NCBI GenBank assembly: GCA_027066365.1
Contig: JAMONV010000016.1
Coordinates: 1 to 51,013 of the forward strand
Reading direction: 5' to 3'
From: Flavobacteriales bacterium
GTDB taxonomy: Bacteria; Bacteroidota; Bacteroidia; Flavobacteriales; Flavobacteriaceae
DNA: 51,013 nt
The notes beneath the pieces are model-generated. The model was not told where the DNA came from, searched no databases, and worked only from the letters and a program-made list of their open reading frames with translations. Shown here piece after piece: positions 34,853-44,573 of this stretch (position 1 is its first letter; every line of letters starts with the position of its first letter). Position numbers and translations under genes: made by a program.

Positions 34853-35413
34853 TCAATCGTATTTATCCAACACTTCCAAAACAAAATCGGCACGTCGCTC
34901 CACCGTACCGAAAGGTACAAAAATCAAAAAATATCCCAATTCCATATACATATTCACCAACCGGTTATGAATCAATTGCGCCTGATTAAAATTCTCATAA
35001 CGCTCATAATCCGTAGTATAAATTTCCTCCCATGGCGGCATTATAAATACCGGCTGATCATAAGCATGTCGTTCGGTCAATTCCATAAACTCCTCCGGAA
35101 CGGGCGTTTTACTATAGCGCAAATAAGCGGGAACATCGGGAATGCCACGATCAAAAAATACAACCGGGGCATCCGTCTCTACGGCTTCGTGAAACTGCTT
35201 CACCCTCCCTTCAATAAGCTTTCGACTGAATAGTAAGGGATCTTCCAAAAACAATTGATCGATACCCTGTGCCTTCGCTTCGCGTATGATTTCCCTTGAT
35301 ACTTCCGGCATAATTGCGAACCCGCGCCGGTGCAATTCTTCAATAACCGTCGTTTTTCCCGACCCGGGCCCTCCGGTGATTACAATACGTTTGGGAATTT
35401 GTTTTGCTTCCAT
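34853..35413 (-). CDS. AAA_28-type ATP/GTP-binding protein
   Basis: 186 residues from ATG 35413; a TTG at 35419 is in frame but is part of the -7 box. Walker A ITGGPGSGKTTVIEEL and a Walker B-like VVFFDRGIPD, with EVSREIIREAKAQG and a RHAYDQPVFIMPPWEEIY segment, place it in the AAA_28 predicted-ATPase/kinase group (NadR-kinase-like). The substrate is unknown. First gene of the unit with recQ. Confidence 0.87.
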   Translation of the reverse strand: MEAKQIPKRIVITGGPGSGKTTVIEELHRRGFAIMPEVSREIIREAKAQGIDQLFLEDPLLFSRKLIEGRVKQFHEAVETDAPVVFFDRGIPDVPAYLRYSKTPVPEEFMELTERHAYDQPVFIMPPWEEIYTTDYERYENFNQAQLIHNRLVNMYMELGYFLIFVPFGTVERRADFVLEVLDKYD

Positions 35414-35416
35414 GAG

Positions 35417-35448
35417 CAAAGATAAAAAACAAATTTCAAATTTTGCAA
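35417..35448 (-). promoter_or_regulatory. promoter of the AAA ATPase/recQ unit, start codon at the predicted RNA start
   Basis: Minus strand TTG (35446-35448), 21 bases, then TATCTTTG (35417-35424). The -7 box ends 4 nt before the ATG at 35413, implying a leaderless or nearly leaderless message. Confidence 0.6.
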
Positions 35449-35630
35449 TGACTTAACCCATTTATTCCCATCCTTTTTCCGGTTACTAAAAACCGGATCC
35501 CATGCCCGTCTCAAACGGTTCGGTTATCCGGCGCAAATTTAACCAATAACCTATTCCACTTCCAAAAATAGGATATCGCAAATAATACTGGCATTAAGAA
35601 TTTTCCAACAAAATCCACGGGTATGCAAAT

Positions 35631-35657
35631 AAAAAAACCGGCCCGACAGACCGGCTT
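35631..35657 (-). terminator. terminator of the atpBEFHAG operon
   Basis: Minus strand CCGGTC, loop TGTCG, GGCCGG (one G.T pair), then seven T, about 20 bases past the atpG stop. The rest of 35449-35630 shows nothing recognisable. Confidence 0.8.
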
Positions 35658-35680
35658 CAAATATTTAAGTGCCATACTTT

Positions 35681-36565
35681 CTATCCTTGGTTCTTCAAAG
35701 CTTCGGCACCACTGACGATTTCCAAAATTTCGCCGGTGATAACCGCTTGACGGGCCTTATTATATTGCAAGGTAAGTTCGGCCGCCATTTCTTTGGCATT
35801 GTCAGTAGCCTTGTGCATGGCCGTCATACGCGCCCCGTGTTCCGAAGCCCAAGCATCGCGAATAACCCGCAAAAATTTCACACGCAACGATTTGGGAATT
35901 AATTCCCTCACAATCTCCGTCTGCGAAGGCTCAAAAATAAAATCCAATTGAACCCCATGTGACCCTTTTTTTTCCTGCTGCGGTTTTTCAACGGGTAGAT
36001 ATTGCATCCGAACGGTTTTTTGCAAACCGGCATTTTTAAACTCACTGAAAATCAATTCAATACGATCATACCGCTTCGATACAAACGCTTCCATCAACCA
36101 AGCGGCCGTCTCCATGGTTTTTTCGTAATTCACATTTTTATCGAAAATATCACTCCGGTTTTCCACCACGGAATATTTTTTCTTGAATGCGTCATACGCG
36201 CGCTTACCTATAGTCAGCAATTCAAATTCCGTCCCTTGCTTTTGCAATTGAACAATATAATTTTCCGTTTCCTTTATTACATTACTGTTAAGCGCTCCAC
36301 ATAAACCGCGGTTAGACGTCACCGGCACGATTAACACTTTCTGCACCGGCCGTTCTTCCGCATACATGCCACCCGCCTCATCACCGGCAGTTCGGCTCAA
36401 TGACACAAGCAATTCATTGATTTTTTCGGCATAAGGCCGCATATTTTCAATGGCTTCCTGTGCTTTTTTGAGCTTCGCCGCCGATACCATCTTCATGGCG
36501 TTAGTAATCTGCATGGTCGATTTCACCGACTGTATGCGCGTACGTATGTCTTTTAAGTTTGCCAT
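35681..36565 (-). CDS. atpG: ATP synthase F1 subunit gamma
   Basis: 294 residues. Central rotor stalk. N-terminal helix MANLKDIRTRIQSVKSTMQI and the C-terminal pairing helix (EMAAELTLQYNKARQAVITGEILEIVSG, quoted by its first residues) with the conserved GAEAL end. SNRGLCGALNSNV is the Rossmann-fold landmark. 18 bases after atpA. Last gene of the operon. Confidence 0.97.
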   Translation of the reverse strand: MANLKDIRTRIQSVKSTMQITNAMKMVSAAKLKKAQEAIENMRPYAEKINELLVSLSRTAGDEAGGMYAEERPVQKVLIVPVTSNRGLCGALNSNVIKETENYIVQLQKQGTEFELLTIGKRAYDAFKKKYSVVENRSDIFDKNVNYEKTMETAAWLMEAFVSKRYDRIELIFSEFKNAGLQKTVRMQYLPVEKPQQEKKGSHGVQLDFIFEPSQTEIVRELIPKSLRVKFLRVIRDAWASEHGARMTAMHKATDNAKEMAAELTLQYNKARQAVITGEILEIVSGAEALKNQG

Positions 36566-36583
36566 AATCGTTTACCCTTGGGT

Positions 36584-38170
36584 TTACTCTTCGGTTTCGA
36601 ATGCAGCTGCTATTTCCTTAGCCGATTCGGTCAATACTTCGGCGATCTCATCGTTCCATTCTCCTTTTCTTATGCGATCCAAAACATCACGATGCTTCAT
36701 TCGCAAATATTCCAAATAATCTTTCTCGAAATCTTTAACTTTATTCACCGGCACATGACGCAATAGATTTTTTGTCCCGGCGAAAATCACCGCCACTTGT
36801 TCTTCCACAGGCATCGGTTGATGCTGAGGCTGTTTCAGGATTTCCACGTTTCGCTTACCTTTTTCGATAACGTTCAAGGTAACGGGATCCAAATCGGAAC
36901 CGAATTTGGCAAATGCTTCCAATTCACGGAATTGAGCTTGATCAAGTTTAAGTGTTCCGGCCACTTTTTTCATCGGCTTGATCTGTGCCGAACCACCCAC
37001 GCGCGATACGGAAATGCCCACATTAATCGCCGGACGAATACCTGCATTGAACAAATCCGCTTCAAGGAATATCTGCCCGTCCGTAATGGATATTACGTTT
37101 GTAGGAATATAAGCGGCAACGTCACCGGCTTGCGTTTCGATAATCGGTAAGGCCGTAAGCGAACCGCCTCCTTTGATTTTATCTTTTAAAGGTGCGGGAA
37201 CATCATTCATCATCTTGGCCACATTATCGTCTTCAATGATTTTGGCAGCACGCTCCAGCAAACGCGAATGCAAATAGAACACGTCACCCGGATAAGCTTC
37301 ACGTCCGGGCGGACGACGCAAGAGCAAGGAAACTTCTCGATAAGCCGCCGCTTGCTTCGACAAATCATCGTAAACAATCAACGCCGGGCGTCCCGTATCC
37401 CGGAAATATTCCCCGATCGCCGCGCCGGCATAAGGCGCATACACTTGCATCGGCGCCGGATCCGAAGCATTTGCCGCTACAATAACCGTATAATCCATGG
37501 CGCCCGCTTCTTCCAATTTCTTGGCGATTTGACGCACTGTGGAAGCCTTCTGGCCGATGGCCACATAGATGCAATAAACAGGTTTACCTTTTTCAAATTC
37601 TTCCCGTTGATTAATAATGGCATCAATGGCAACAGTCGTCTTTCCCGTCTGACGGTCACCGATAATCAACTCGCGCTGACCTCGACCGATAGGAATCATC
37701 GCATCGATAGCTTTGATTCCCGTTTGCAACGGCTCGTTCACCGGCTGACGAAAAATCACACCCGGCGCTTTACGTTCCAAAGGCAAGTGAATCAATTCGC
37801 CTTTAATATCACCTTTTCCGTCGATAGGATGCCCCAAAGTATTGATTACCCGCCCGATCAAGCCTTCGCCCACGGGAATGGACATGATACGTTTCAAACG
37901 CTTCACGGACGAACCTTCGGTTATATCGGTATAAGGTCCCAAAATTACAATACCCACATTATCTTCCTCCAAGTTCAAAACCACACCTTCGGAACCGTTA
38001 TCGAATTGCACCAATTCGCCCGATTGAGCATTATTCAAACCGTAAACTCGTGCAATACCGTCACCCACTTCCAAGACCACTCCGGTCTCGTCCAAATTGG
38101 CCGAAGTGTCGGTTTGTGCCAATTGTTCCTTGATAATTGCTGAAATTTCGGAAGGTTTTATTTCTGCCAT
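36584..38170 (-). CDS. atpA: ATP synthase F1 subunit alpha
   Basis: 528 residues. Non-catalytic nucleotide-binding subunit. P-loop [30 protein letters not shown], the alpha-specific [18 protein letters not shown], and the C-terminal helix domain. 20 bases after atpH. Confidence 0.98.
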   Translation of the reverse strand: MAEIKPSEISAIIKEQLAQTDTSANLDETGVVLEVGDGIARVYGLNNAQSGELVQFDNGSEGVVLNLEEDNVGIVILGPYTDITEGSSVKRLKRIMSIPVGEGLIGRVINTLGHPIDGKGDIKGELIHLPLERKAPGVIFRQPVNEPLQTGIKAIDAMIPIGRGQRELIIGDRQTGKTTVAIDAIINQREEFEKGKPVYCIYVAIGQKASTVRQIAKKLEEAGAMDYTVIVAANASDPAPMQVYAPYAGAAIGEYFRDTGRPALIVYDDLSKQAAAYREVSLLLRRPPGREAYPGDVFYLHSRLLERAAKIIEDDNVAKMMNDVPAPLKDKIKGGGSLTALPIIETQAGDVAAYIPTNVISITDGQIFLEADLFNAGIRPAINVGISVSRVGGSAQIKPMKKVAGTLKLDQAQFRELEAFAKFGSDLDPVTLNVIEKGKRNVEILKQPQHQPMPVEEQVAVIFAGTKNLLRHVPVNKVKDFEKDYLEYLRMKHRDVLDRIRKGEWNDEIAEVLTESAKEIAAAFETEE

Positions 38171-38190
38171 AATCTTTTTTTTTCTAAGGT

Positions 38191-38736
38191 TTAAATACGT
38201 TGAAATTGTGCTTTGATTTGATTGAGTTTGCCTCGAATGCTGTCATCGATTCGCAAATCTCCGATTTTTAAAATATAGCCGCCTATAATTTCCGGTTCAA
38301 CCTTATTGAGCAAATGCACCTTCGATTGACCCGTGATTTCTTTCACTTTCTCCAAAAAAGCCTGTTGAATATCGTCATTCACCGGCGTGGCAGTTATCAA
38401 TTCGGCTTCCACAGTGCCTAACAAGCGCTTGTACAATTGCCCGAACCGAACGACAATTTCATCCAAAATATCAAGCCTATCCTTAGCCGCCAACAAATCC
38501 ACCAGTTTCCACGTAGCGGACGACCATTTTTCTCCAAAAATTTTTTTTAGTATGTCTAATTTTTGTTTATTTCCGATTGTCGGATTTTTCAAAAATCTCA
38601 CCAAATCCGGATTTTGTGTCATGATTTGCTCCGATTGCATCATATCCTTCGCCGCTTCCTCCAAATTTCCTTCGGATTTTGTCCATTCAAAGAAAGCTTT
38701 TACGTATCGCTTGGCGGCTTTACTGATTTTCACCAT
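38191..38736 (-). CDS. atpH: ATP synthase F1 subunit delta
   Basis: 181 residues. Peripheral-stalk connector: N-terminal helix bundle ([19 protein letters not shown]) and the C-terminal signature [21 protein letters not shown]. One base separates it from atpF, so the two are very likely translationally coupled. Confidence 0.95.
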   Translation of the reverse strand: MVKISKAAKRYVKAFFEWTKSEGNLEEAAKDMMQSEQIMTQNPDLVRFLKNPTIGNKQKLDILKKIFGEKWSSATWKLVDLLAAKDRLDILDEIVVRFGQLYKRLLGTVEAELITATPVNDDIQQAFLEKVKEITGQSKVHLLNKVEPEIIGGYILKIGDLRIDDSIRGKLNQIKAQFQRI

Positions 38737-38737
38737 C

Positions 38738-39229
38738 TCAATTCAATTTTAAATCGGATAAATTTTGCTTGATATAATCCAATTGTTTTTGCTTATCACC
38801 CATCTGCTTCTTCAAAACTTTTTCGGCGATTTGAAGAGAGATTTCGGCTACTTGATCATGAATGCTCTTCAATGCCGCTTGTCGTTCCGCTTCAATCATT
38901 TGTTTGGTCTTGGCCAATTCTTCGGATCTCGCTTTCTCGGCCTCGCTACGTGCCTCATTGATCATTTTCTCTTTCAATTCACGTGCTTCTTTCAAAATTT
39001 GTTCTCTTTGCTCTCTTGCTTCTTGCAACAATTTTTCATTATCGGCTTTCAATTGCGCCATTTCTCGCTTTACCTTCTCTGCTTCGTCAATAGCATCTTC
39101 AATGGACTTTTCGCGTTCTTTGATCGCTGTCAGAATCGGCTTCCAACCCAATTTGGTAAGCAAAAAAAGGAAAATCAAAAAGAACAGCGTCATCCAAAAG
39201 ACCAAAGTTTCCGGTGAAGTAAGATTCAT
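38738..39229 (-). CDS. atpF: ATP synthase F0 subunit b
   Basis: 163 residues. Stator stalk: a single N-terminal membrane helix (FWMTLFFLIFLFLLTKLGWK) followed by a long charged helix (AIKEREKSIEDAIDEAEKV onward) that dimerises. It starts after an 84-base gap from atpE that contains a hairpin, unlike the rest of the operon, whose gaps are at most 29 bases. Confidence 0.95.
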   Translation of the reverse strand: MNLTSPETLVFWMTLFFLIFLFLLTKLGWKPILTAIKEREKSIEDAIDEAEKVKREMAQLKADNEKLLQEAREQREQILKEARELKEKMINEARSEAEKARSEELAKTKQMIEAERQAALKSIHDQVAEISLQIAEKVLKKQMGDKQKQLDYIKQNLSDLKLN

Positions 39230-39271
39230 AGTTATTTTATTTTATTATTTTGCTCATGTTCATACTTAAAA

Positions 39272-39302
39272 GAAAAACCCTCCGACCAATCGCCGGCAGG
39301 GC
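39272..39302 (-). terminator. hairpin with T-run between atpE and atpF (partial terminator or RNA-processing element)
   Basis: On the minus strand CCCT, a bulged G, CCG, a 9-base loop, CGG and AGGG form a stem followed by TTTTTC. It lies 12 bases past the atpE stop, inside an operon whose next genes have no promoter of their own that I can see. A leaky terminator or stabilising 3' hairpin here would raise the amount of subunit c relative to the downstream subunits. Confidence 0.6.
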
Positions 39303-39313
39303 TTTTCGTTTCA

Positions 39314-39535
39314 TTACTTGATCAAAGCCACAATTACGGCAAAGAGAGCAACCCCCTCCACCATAGCGGCGGTGATCAACATAGCACCTTGAATTTTTCC
39401 GGCAAACTCGGGTTGACGTGCCATGGCTTCGGTAGCCATCCCACCGATTTTACCAATGCCGATACCGGCTCCGATTACAGCCAAGCCGGCACCTATCACT
39501 GCCAAACCCGGTCCGATTCCTGCTAATACTTCCAT
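39314..39535 (-). CDS. atpE: ATP synthase F0 subunit c
   Basis: 73 residues, two membrane helices joined by the polar loop ARQPE. Gly-rich helix 1 (GAGLAVIGAGIGIGKIGGMA) and helix 2 with the ion-carrying Glu in MVEGVALFAVIVALI. No typical sodium ligand set is evident, so proton use is the simpler reading. 29 bases after atpB. Confidence 0.97.
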   Translation of the reverse strand: MEVLAGIGPGLAVIGAGLAVIGAGIGIGKIGGMATEAMARQPEFAGKIQGAMLITAAMVEGVALFAVIVALIK

Positions 39536-39564
39536 AATAATATATTTAAGTGGTTGTTATCCGT

Positions 39565-40698
39565 TTAACGGGTCGCTTGAATACTCCCTTCGGCGGCATG
39601 CTCCTCCTCATGTCCCTCTTCCAAAGCCAATCCGATAAACACGGCCGTAAGAACCGTGAAAATATAAGCTTGCAAAAAAGCTACCAACAATTCAATAAAA
39701 CTCATGAATACCACAAAAATCCCGGACACTATTCCCCATTTGGCACTTTCAAAAATAAAAATCAATGCCACCAAACTGATCATCATCGTATGCCCGGCCA
39801 AAATGTTCGCAAACAAACGAACCATCAATGCAAATGGCTTGATAAATATCCCGGCTATTTCCACCGGTACCATCACAATCCATATCAGCTTGGGAACCGG
39901 TGGTGTGAAAATATGTTTCCAGTAATGCTTGTTGGAACTTGCCAAAATCACCACCAGCGCGATAGCCGCCAATACAAACGTTATCAAAATATTCCCGGTC
40001 AAATTATGTCCGAAGGGCGCAAACGGTATCAAACCTATCAAATTACTATATAGGATAAAAAAGAAAACCGTCAAAAGATACGGCATATATTTTTCATAAT
40101 GCTTTCCTATATTTTCCTTGGCTATATCATCCCGGATGAATAAAATAATCGGCTCCAATACGGCCGCAACACCCTTGGGTAATCGCTTCGGATTCTCATA
40201 GGCTTTACGCGCATAATACAAAGTAATCGAAAGCAGCAAAAACACAAAAAATATCGCCAAAACATTTCTGGTAATGCTAAAATCCAAGGGACGAAGACTG
40301 TAATCCATCAATGACGGATGTTCCATTCCTTCGATTTTATCGGCATAATAAATGATTTCATGTTTTCTTACCAAACGGTTTCCCTTGTCATCGTTAACCA
40401 CCACTTTCCCTTCATTGTCTCCTTGAAATCGCGCCGACGAAAAAATACTCAATCCGTTTTTCGTCCACAAAATAACAGGCAAATGAATGGTTTTATGAAA
40501 AAAAGGCAATTCAACCAAATAATCATGCGAATCACTGGTGTGGTGCGCTACCAACCCGGCTGTATTGAAGTGTTCCTTCCCGTGCGCTTCCCGATTTTCC
40601 GATTCCGCTCCTCCTTCACCCTCTCCGGCCATTAGGCTTGAAGGACTAATAAGTATCCAAAATAAAACGAAGGAAACAATGAAATATGTTTTTCTCAT
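39565..40698 (-). CDS. atpB: ATP synthase F0 subunit a
   Basis: 377 residues, longer than the ~270 of E. coli because of an N-terminal signal peptide (MRKTYFIVSFVLFWILI) and a ~120-residue periplasmic segment, as in other Bacteroidota. The essential Arg is in FALMVRLFANILAGHTM. Several membrane helices follow residue ~140. First gene of the operon; no atpI is seen upstream. Confidence 0.96.
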   Translation of the reverse strand: MRKTYFIVSFVLFWILISPSSLMAGEGEGGAESENREAHGKEHFNTAGLVAHHTSDSHDYLVELPFFHKTIHLPVILWTKNGLSIFSSARFQGDNEGKVVVNDDKGNRLVRKHEIIYYADKIEGMEHPSLMDYSLRPLDFSITRNVLAIFFVFLLLSITLYYARKAYENPKRLPKGVAAVLEPIILFIRDDIAKENIGKHYEKYMPYLLTVFFFILYSNLIGLIPFAPFGHNLTGNILITFVLAAIALVVILASSNKHYWKHIFTPPVPKLIWIVMVPVEIAGIFIKPFALMVRLFANILAGHTMMISLVALIFIFESAKWGIVSGIFVVFMSFIELLVAFLQAYIFTVLTAVFIGLALEEGHEEEHAAEGSIQATR

Positions 40699-40727
40699 GA
40701 ATTTTTATGCCCGTTTTAAATTTGTCG

Positions 40728-40758
40728 CAAAAATACAATTAATCGGAAACAAAACAAA
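40728..40758 (-). promoter_or_regulatory. promoter of the atpBEFHAG operon
   Basis: Minus strand TTTG (40755-40758), 19 bases, then TATTTTTG (40728-40735): a full match to the Bacteroidota consensus, 30 nt before the atpB ATG. Confidence 0.7.
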
Positions 40759-40840
40759 CCCTTGAAAAAACTTTTTTTACTTCGAACCTGCACCGTTATT
40801 AATTAAATGTTTCAAAGAAAATCCCGGAAATCTCCGATAT

Positions 40841-41731
40841 TTATTCATCGAATGAAATTTTTTCCCCCTTGACACTTCGGTCGATCTTTCGAAGTAATCC
40901 GAGCAATACATTTCCCGGACCTAATTCGTAAAATTCCGTCGCTCCGTCGGCAATCATTCGACGAATAGTTTGGGTCCAACGTACGGGCGAAGTCAATTGC
41001 GCAATCAAATTTCGTTTGATTTTTTCCGGATCCGATTCGGGCAAAGCGGTCACATTCTGATATACGGGTGCAACCGGCTTGTGAAATTCCGTTTCCTCTA
41101 TGGCTTGCGCCAAATCCTGTCTGGCCGGTTCCATCACGGGGGAATGAAAAGCACCTCCCACTTTGAGAATAACCACACGGCGTGCACCGGCTTCTTTAAG
41201 TTTTATTGCCGCTTCTTCCACGGCTTTTATTTCCCCCGATATCACCAATTGACCGGGCGAATTATAATTGGCCGGCACCACTATTCCCGTCGTTTCTTCA
41301 CATATTTTCTCCACCACTTCATCCGCCAACCCCAAAACCGCTGCCATGGTGCTTTCGGTCATTTCGGTAGCACGTTGCATCGCCAAGGCACGCTGCAAAA
41401 CCAACTTCAAGCCGTCCTCAAACGACAAAGCGCCCGCCGCCGTCAAAGCGGAAAATTCTCCTAACGAATGGCCGGCAACCATACCGGGGCGAAAATCTTC
41501 TCCCAACATTTTTGCCGCTATCACCGAATGCACAAAAATAGCCGGTTGCGTAATTTTGGTTTGACGCAATTCCTCCTCCGTGCCTTCAAACATAATTTCG
41601 GACAACTCGAACCCCAATATTGCATCGGCTTGATCAAACATTTGCTTGGCCGCATCAAACCGTTCGTACAATAGCTTACCCATACCCGGATATTGAGCGC
41701 CTTGACCCGGAAACAAATATGCCTTTGCCAT
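40841..41731 (-). CDS. fabD: malonyl-CoA:ACP transacylase
   Basis: 296 residues from ATG 41731, chosen because the family starts at MAKAYLFPGQGAQYPGMG; an in-frame ATG at 41854 would add 41 residues of non-family sequence overlapping the atpD promoter. Loads malonyl onto acyl carrier protein for fatty-acid synthesis. The nucleophile Ser89 lies in AGHSLGEFSALTAAG, the catalytic His in GGAFHSPVME, and TQPAIFVHSV is a family landmark. It stands alone between the two divergent ATP synthase blocks. Confidence 0.96.
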   Translation of the reverse strand: MAKAYLFPGQGAQYPGMGKLLYERFDAAKQMFDQADAILGFELSEIMFEGTEEELRQTKITQPAIFVHSVIAAKMLGEDFRPGMVAGHSLGEFSALTAAGALSFEDGLKLVLQRALAMQRATEMTESTMAAVLGLADEVVEKICEETTGIVVPANYNSPGQLVISGEIKAVEEAAIKLKEAGARRVVILKVGGAFHSPVMEPARQDLAQAIEETEFHKPVAPVYQNVTALPESDPEKIKRNLIAQLTSPVRWTQTIRRMIADGATEFYELGPGNVLLGLLRKIDRSVKGEKISFDE

Positions 41732-41733
41732 AG

Positions 41734-43374
<1,641 letters not shown>

Positions 43375-43385
43375 AATTTGCTCCC

Positions 43386-43664
43386 ATGAAAGTGGAAATC
43401 GTATCTCCCGAACAAAAACTACTCGAATGTGAAGCCGAAGCGGTTTCATTACCGGGAATAAACGGAAAATTCACCGTGTTGAATAATCACGCCCCTATCA
43501 TTTCTTTGCTCGTCGAAGGCGAAATAAAAGTAAAAGGCCAAAACATTCGGTTGGACGAAGAAGTGGAAAACAAATTTTCCCGAACCAAAGAAGGTGTTAT
43601 CCTTCCCGTTAAAGGCGGCGCTATGGAAATGAAAAACAATCGCATAATTATTCTTGTAGACTGA
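43386..43664 (+). CDS. atpC: ATP synthase F1 subunit epsilon (short form)
   Basis: 92 residues, covering only the N-terminal beta-sandwich (MKVEIVSPEQKLLECEAEAV, LPGINGKFTVLNNHAPIIS). The C-terminal helical hairpin that inhibits ATP hydrolysis in E. coli is missing, as in other Bacteroidota; this is not a truncation by mutation. Inhibition by epsilon through that hairpin is therefore not expected. Confidence 0.93.
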   Translation: MKVEIVSPEQKLLECEAEAVSLPGINGKFTVLNNHAPIISLLVEGEIKVKGQNIRLDEEVENKFSRTKEGVILPVKGGAMEMKNNRIIILVD

Positions 43665-43685
43665 TTGGTATTCATTTTAATTCAT

Positions 43686-43719
43686 AAAAAACATCCCGGC
43701 AATTGCCGGGATGTTTTTT
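43686..43719. terminator. bidirectional terminator between atpC and the enoyl-CoA hydratase gene
   Basis: ACATCCCGGCAATTGCCGGG and ATGT form a perfect 24-base palindrome (43691-43714), with A5 on the left and T7 on the right, so it works on both strands. The two genes converge on it; its right end touches the last base of the minus-strand stop codon. Confidence 0.92.
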
Positions 43720-44480
43720 TATTTTTTAGACTTGGAAGCAAACGCCTGCATACGCCCCCGCCATGTTTCGGTTTGCGACAAAAAAGCAAAATTATCGGCG
43801 GCGTATAATTTCATGGCTTCCAATTGTAAATTGGTAAGATAATTCACCGTGTGTTTGGTCATTTGTAAAGCCAGATTACCGCCTTCCAAAATCGTATCCG
43901 CTATTTGTTCGGCCTCTTCCCATAAATTCTCCCTAGGAAAAACATATTCGGCAAGGCCCGTTTCATAAGCTTCCCGGCCTGTCAAAATCTTCCCGGTCAT
44001 CAATAAATCCATCACTTTGCCCCGCCCTATTAAAGACTGCAAGTAAACCGTGCATGTCGCAGGCAATATAGCGCCTAATTTGACCGCCGGATAACCTATA
44101 CGGGCCTCCTCCGAAATAATACGTATATCCGCCGCCGTAGCAAAGCCAAATCCCCCACCGAAAGCCCAACCGTTAACCACCGCAATAACCGGTACGGGAA
44201 AACGATAAATCTTCTCCGACACCGTTTCCAATAACAAAGCAAATGCCCGCACTTCCTCCACCGATTGCAAATCCAATAAAGCTTTCAAATCCACACCCGC
44301 CGAAAAAGCATCCCCTTTTCCCGAAATAAACAACAACTTCGGAATATTTTTCCCGGCCAATTCTCCTAGCAATAATTCCAATTCTACCAACAACGCGCGG
44401 TCAAATGCATTCTTTTTTGCCGGACGGTTGAAATATAAATAACCTTTTCCGTCCTTCTCCGAATAATCGATATATTTCAT
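43719..44480 (-). CDS. enoyl-CoA hydratase/isomerase family protein
   Basis: 253 residues from ATG 44480 (an in-frame TTG at 44495 lies in the -7 box). Crotonase fold: KNAFDRALLVELE, FISGKGDAFSAGVDLKALL (oxyanion-hole strand), NGWAFGGGFGFATAADIRI and ARIGYPAVKLGAILPA. The catalytic Glu positions of true hydratases are not clearly both present, so the exact reaction (hydratase, isomerase or other acyl-CoA chemistry) is uncertain. Confidence 0.9.
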   Translation of the reverse strand: MKYIDYSEKDGKGYLYFNRPAKKNAFDRALLVELELLLGELAGKNIPKLLFISGKGDAFSAGVDLKALLDLQSVEEVRAFALLLETVSEKIYRFPVPVIAVVNGWAFGGGFGFATAADIRIISEEARIGYPAVKLGAILPATCTVYLQSLIGRGKVMDLLMTGKILTGREAYETGLAEYVFPRENLWEEAEQIADTILEGGNLALQMTKHTVNYLTNLQLEAMKLYAADNFAFLSQTETWRGRMQAFASKSKK

Positions 44481-44492
44481 GGATTTTTTTTT

Positions 44493-44500
44493 CAAATGTA
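44493..44500 (-). promoter_or_regulatory. -7 box (TACATTTG) of the enoyl-CoA hydratase gene
   Basis: Perfect TAnnTTTG on the minus strand, ending 13 nt before the ATG at 44480 and just past the rpsA terminator. No clear -33 element. Confidence 0.5.
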
Positions 44501-44515
44501 AAGCCTTATATCAAA

Positions 44516-44550
44516 ATAAAAAAGCGAAGCCGAAAAAAAAGGCTTCGCTT
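44516..44550 (-). terminator. terminator of rpsA
   Basis: Minus strand AAGCGAAGCC and GGCTTCGCTT form a perfect 10-bp stem, followed by a T-rich tail, 24 bases past the rpsA stop. Confidence 0.88.
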
Positions 44551-44573
44551 CTATTTTTTACAGCCACCGGGAT

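Noticed and set aside
37268-38143. 291-codon plus-strand frame opposite atpA
   Set aside because: Antisense shadow of the highly conserved atpA coding sequence, with Arg/His/Asn-rich composition typical of such shadows.
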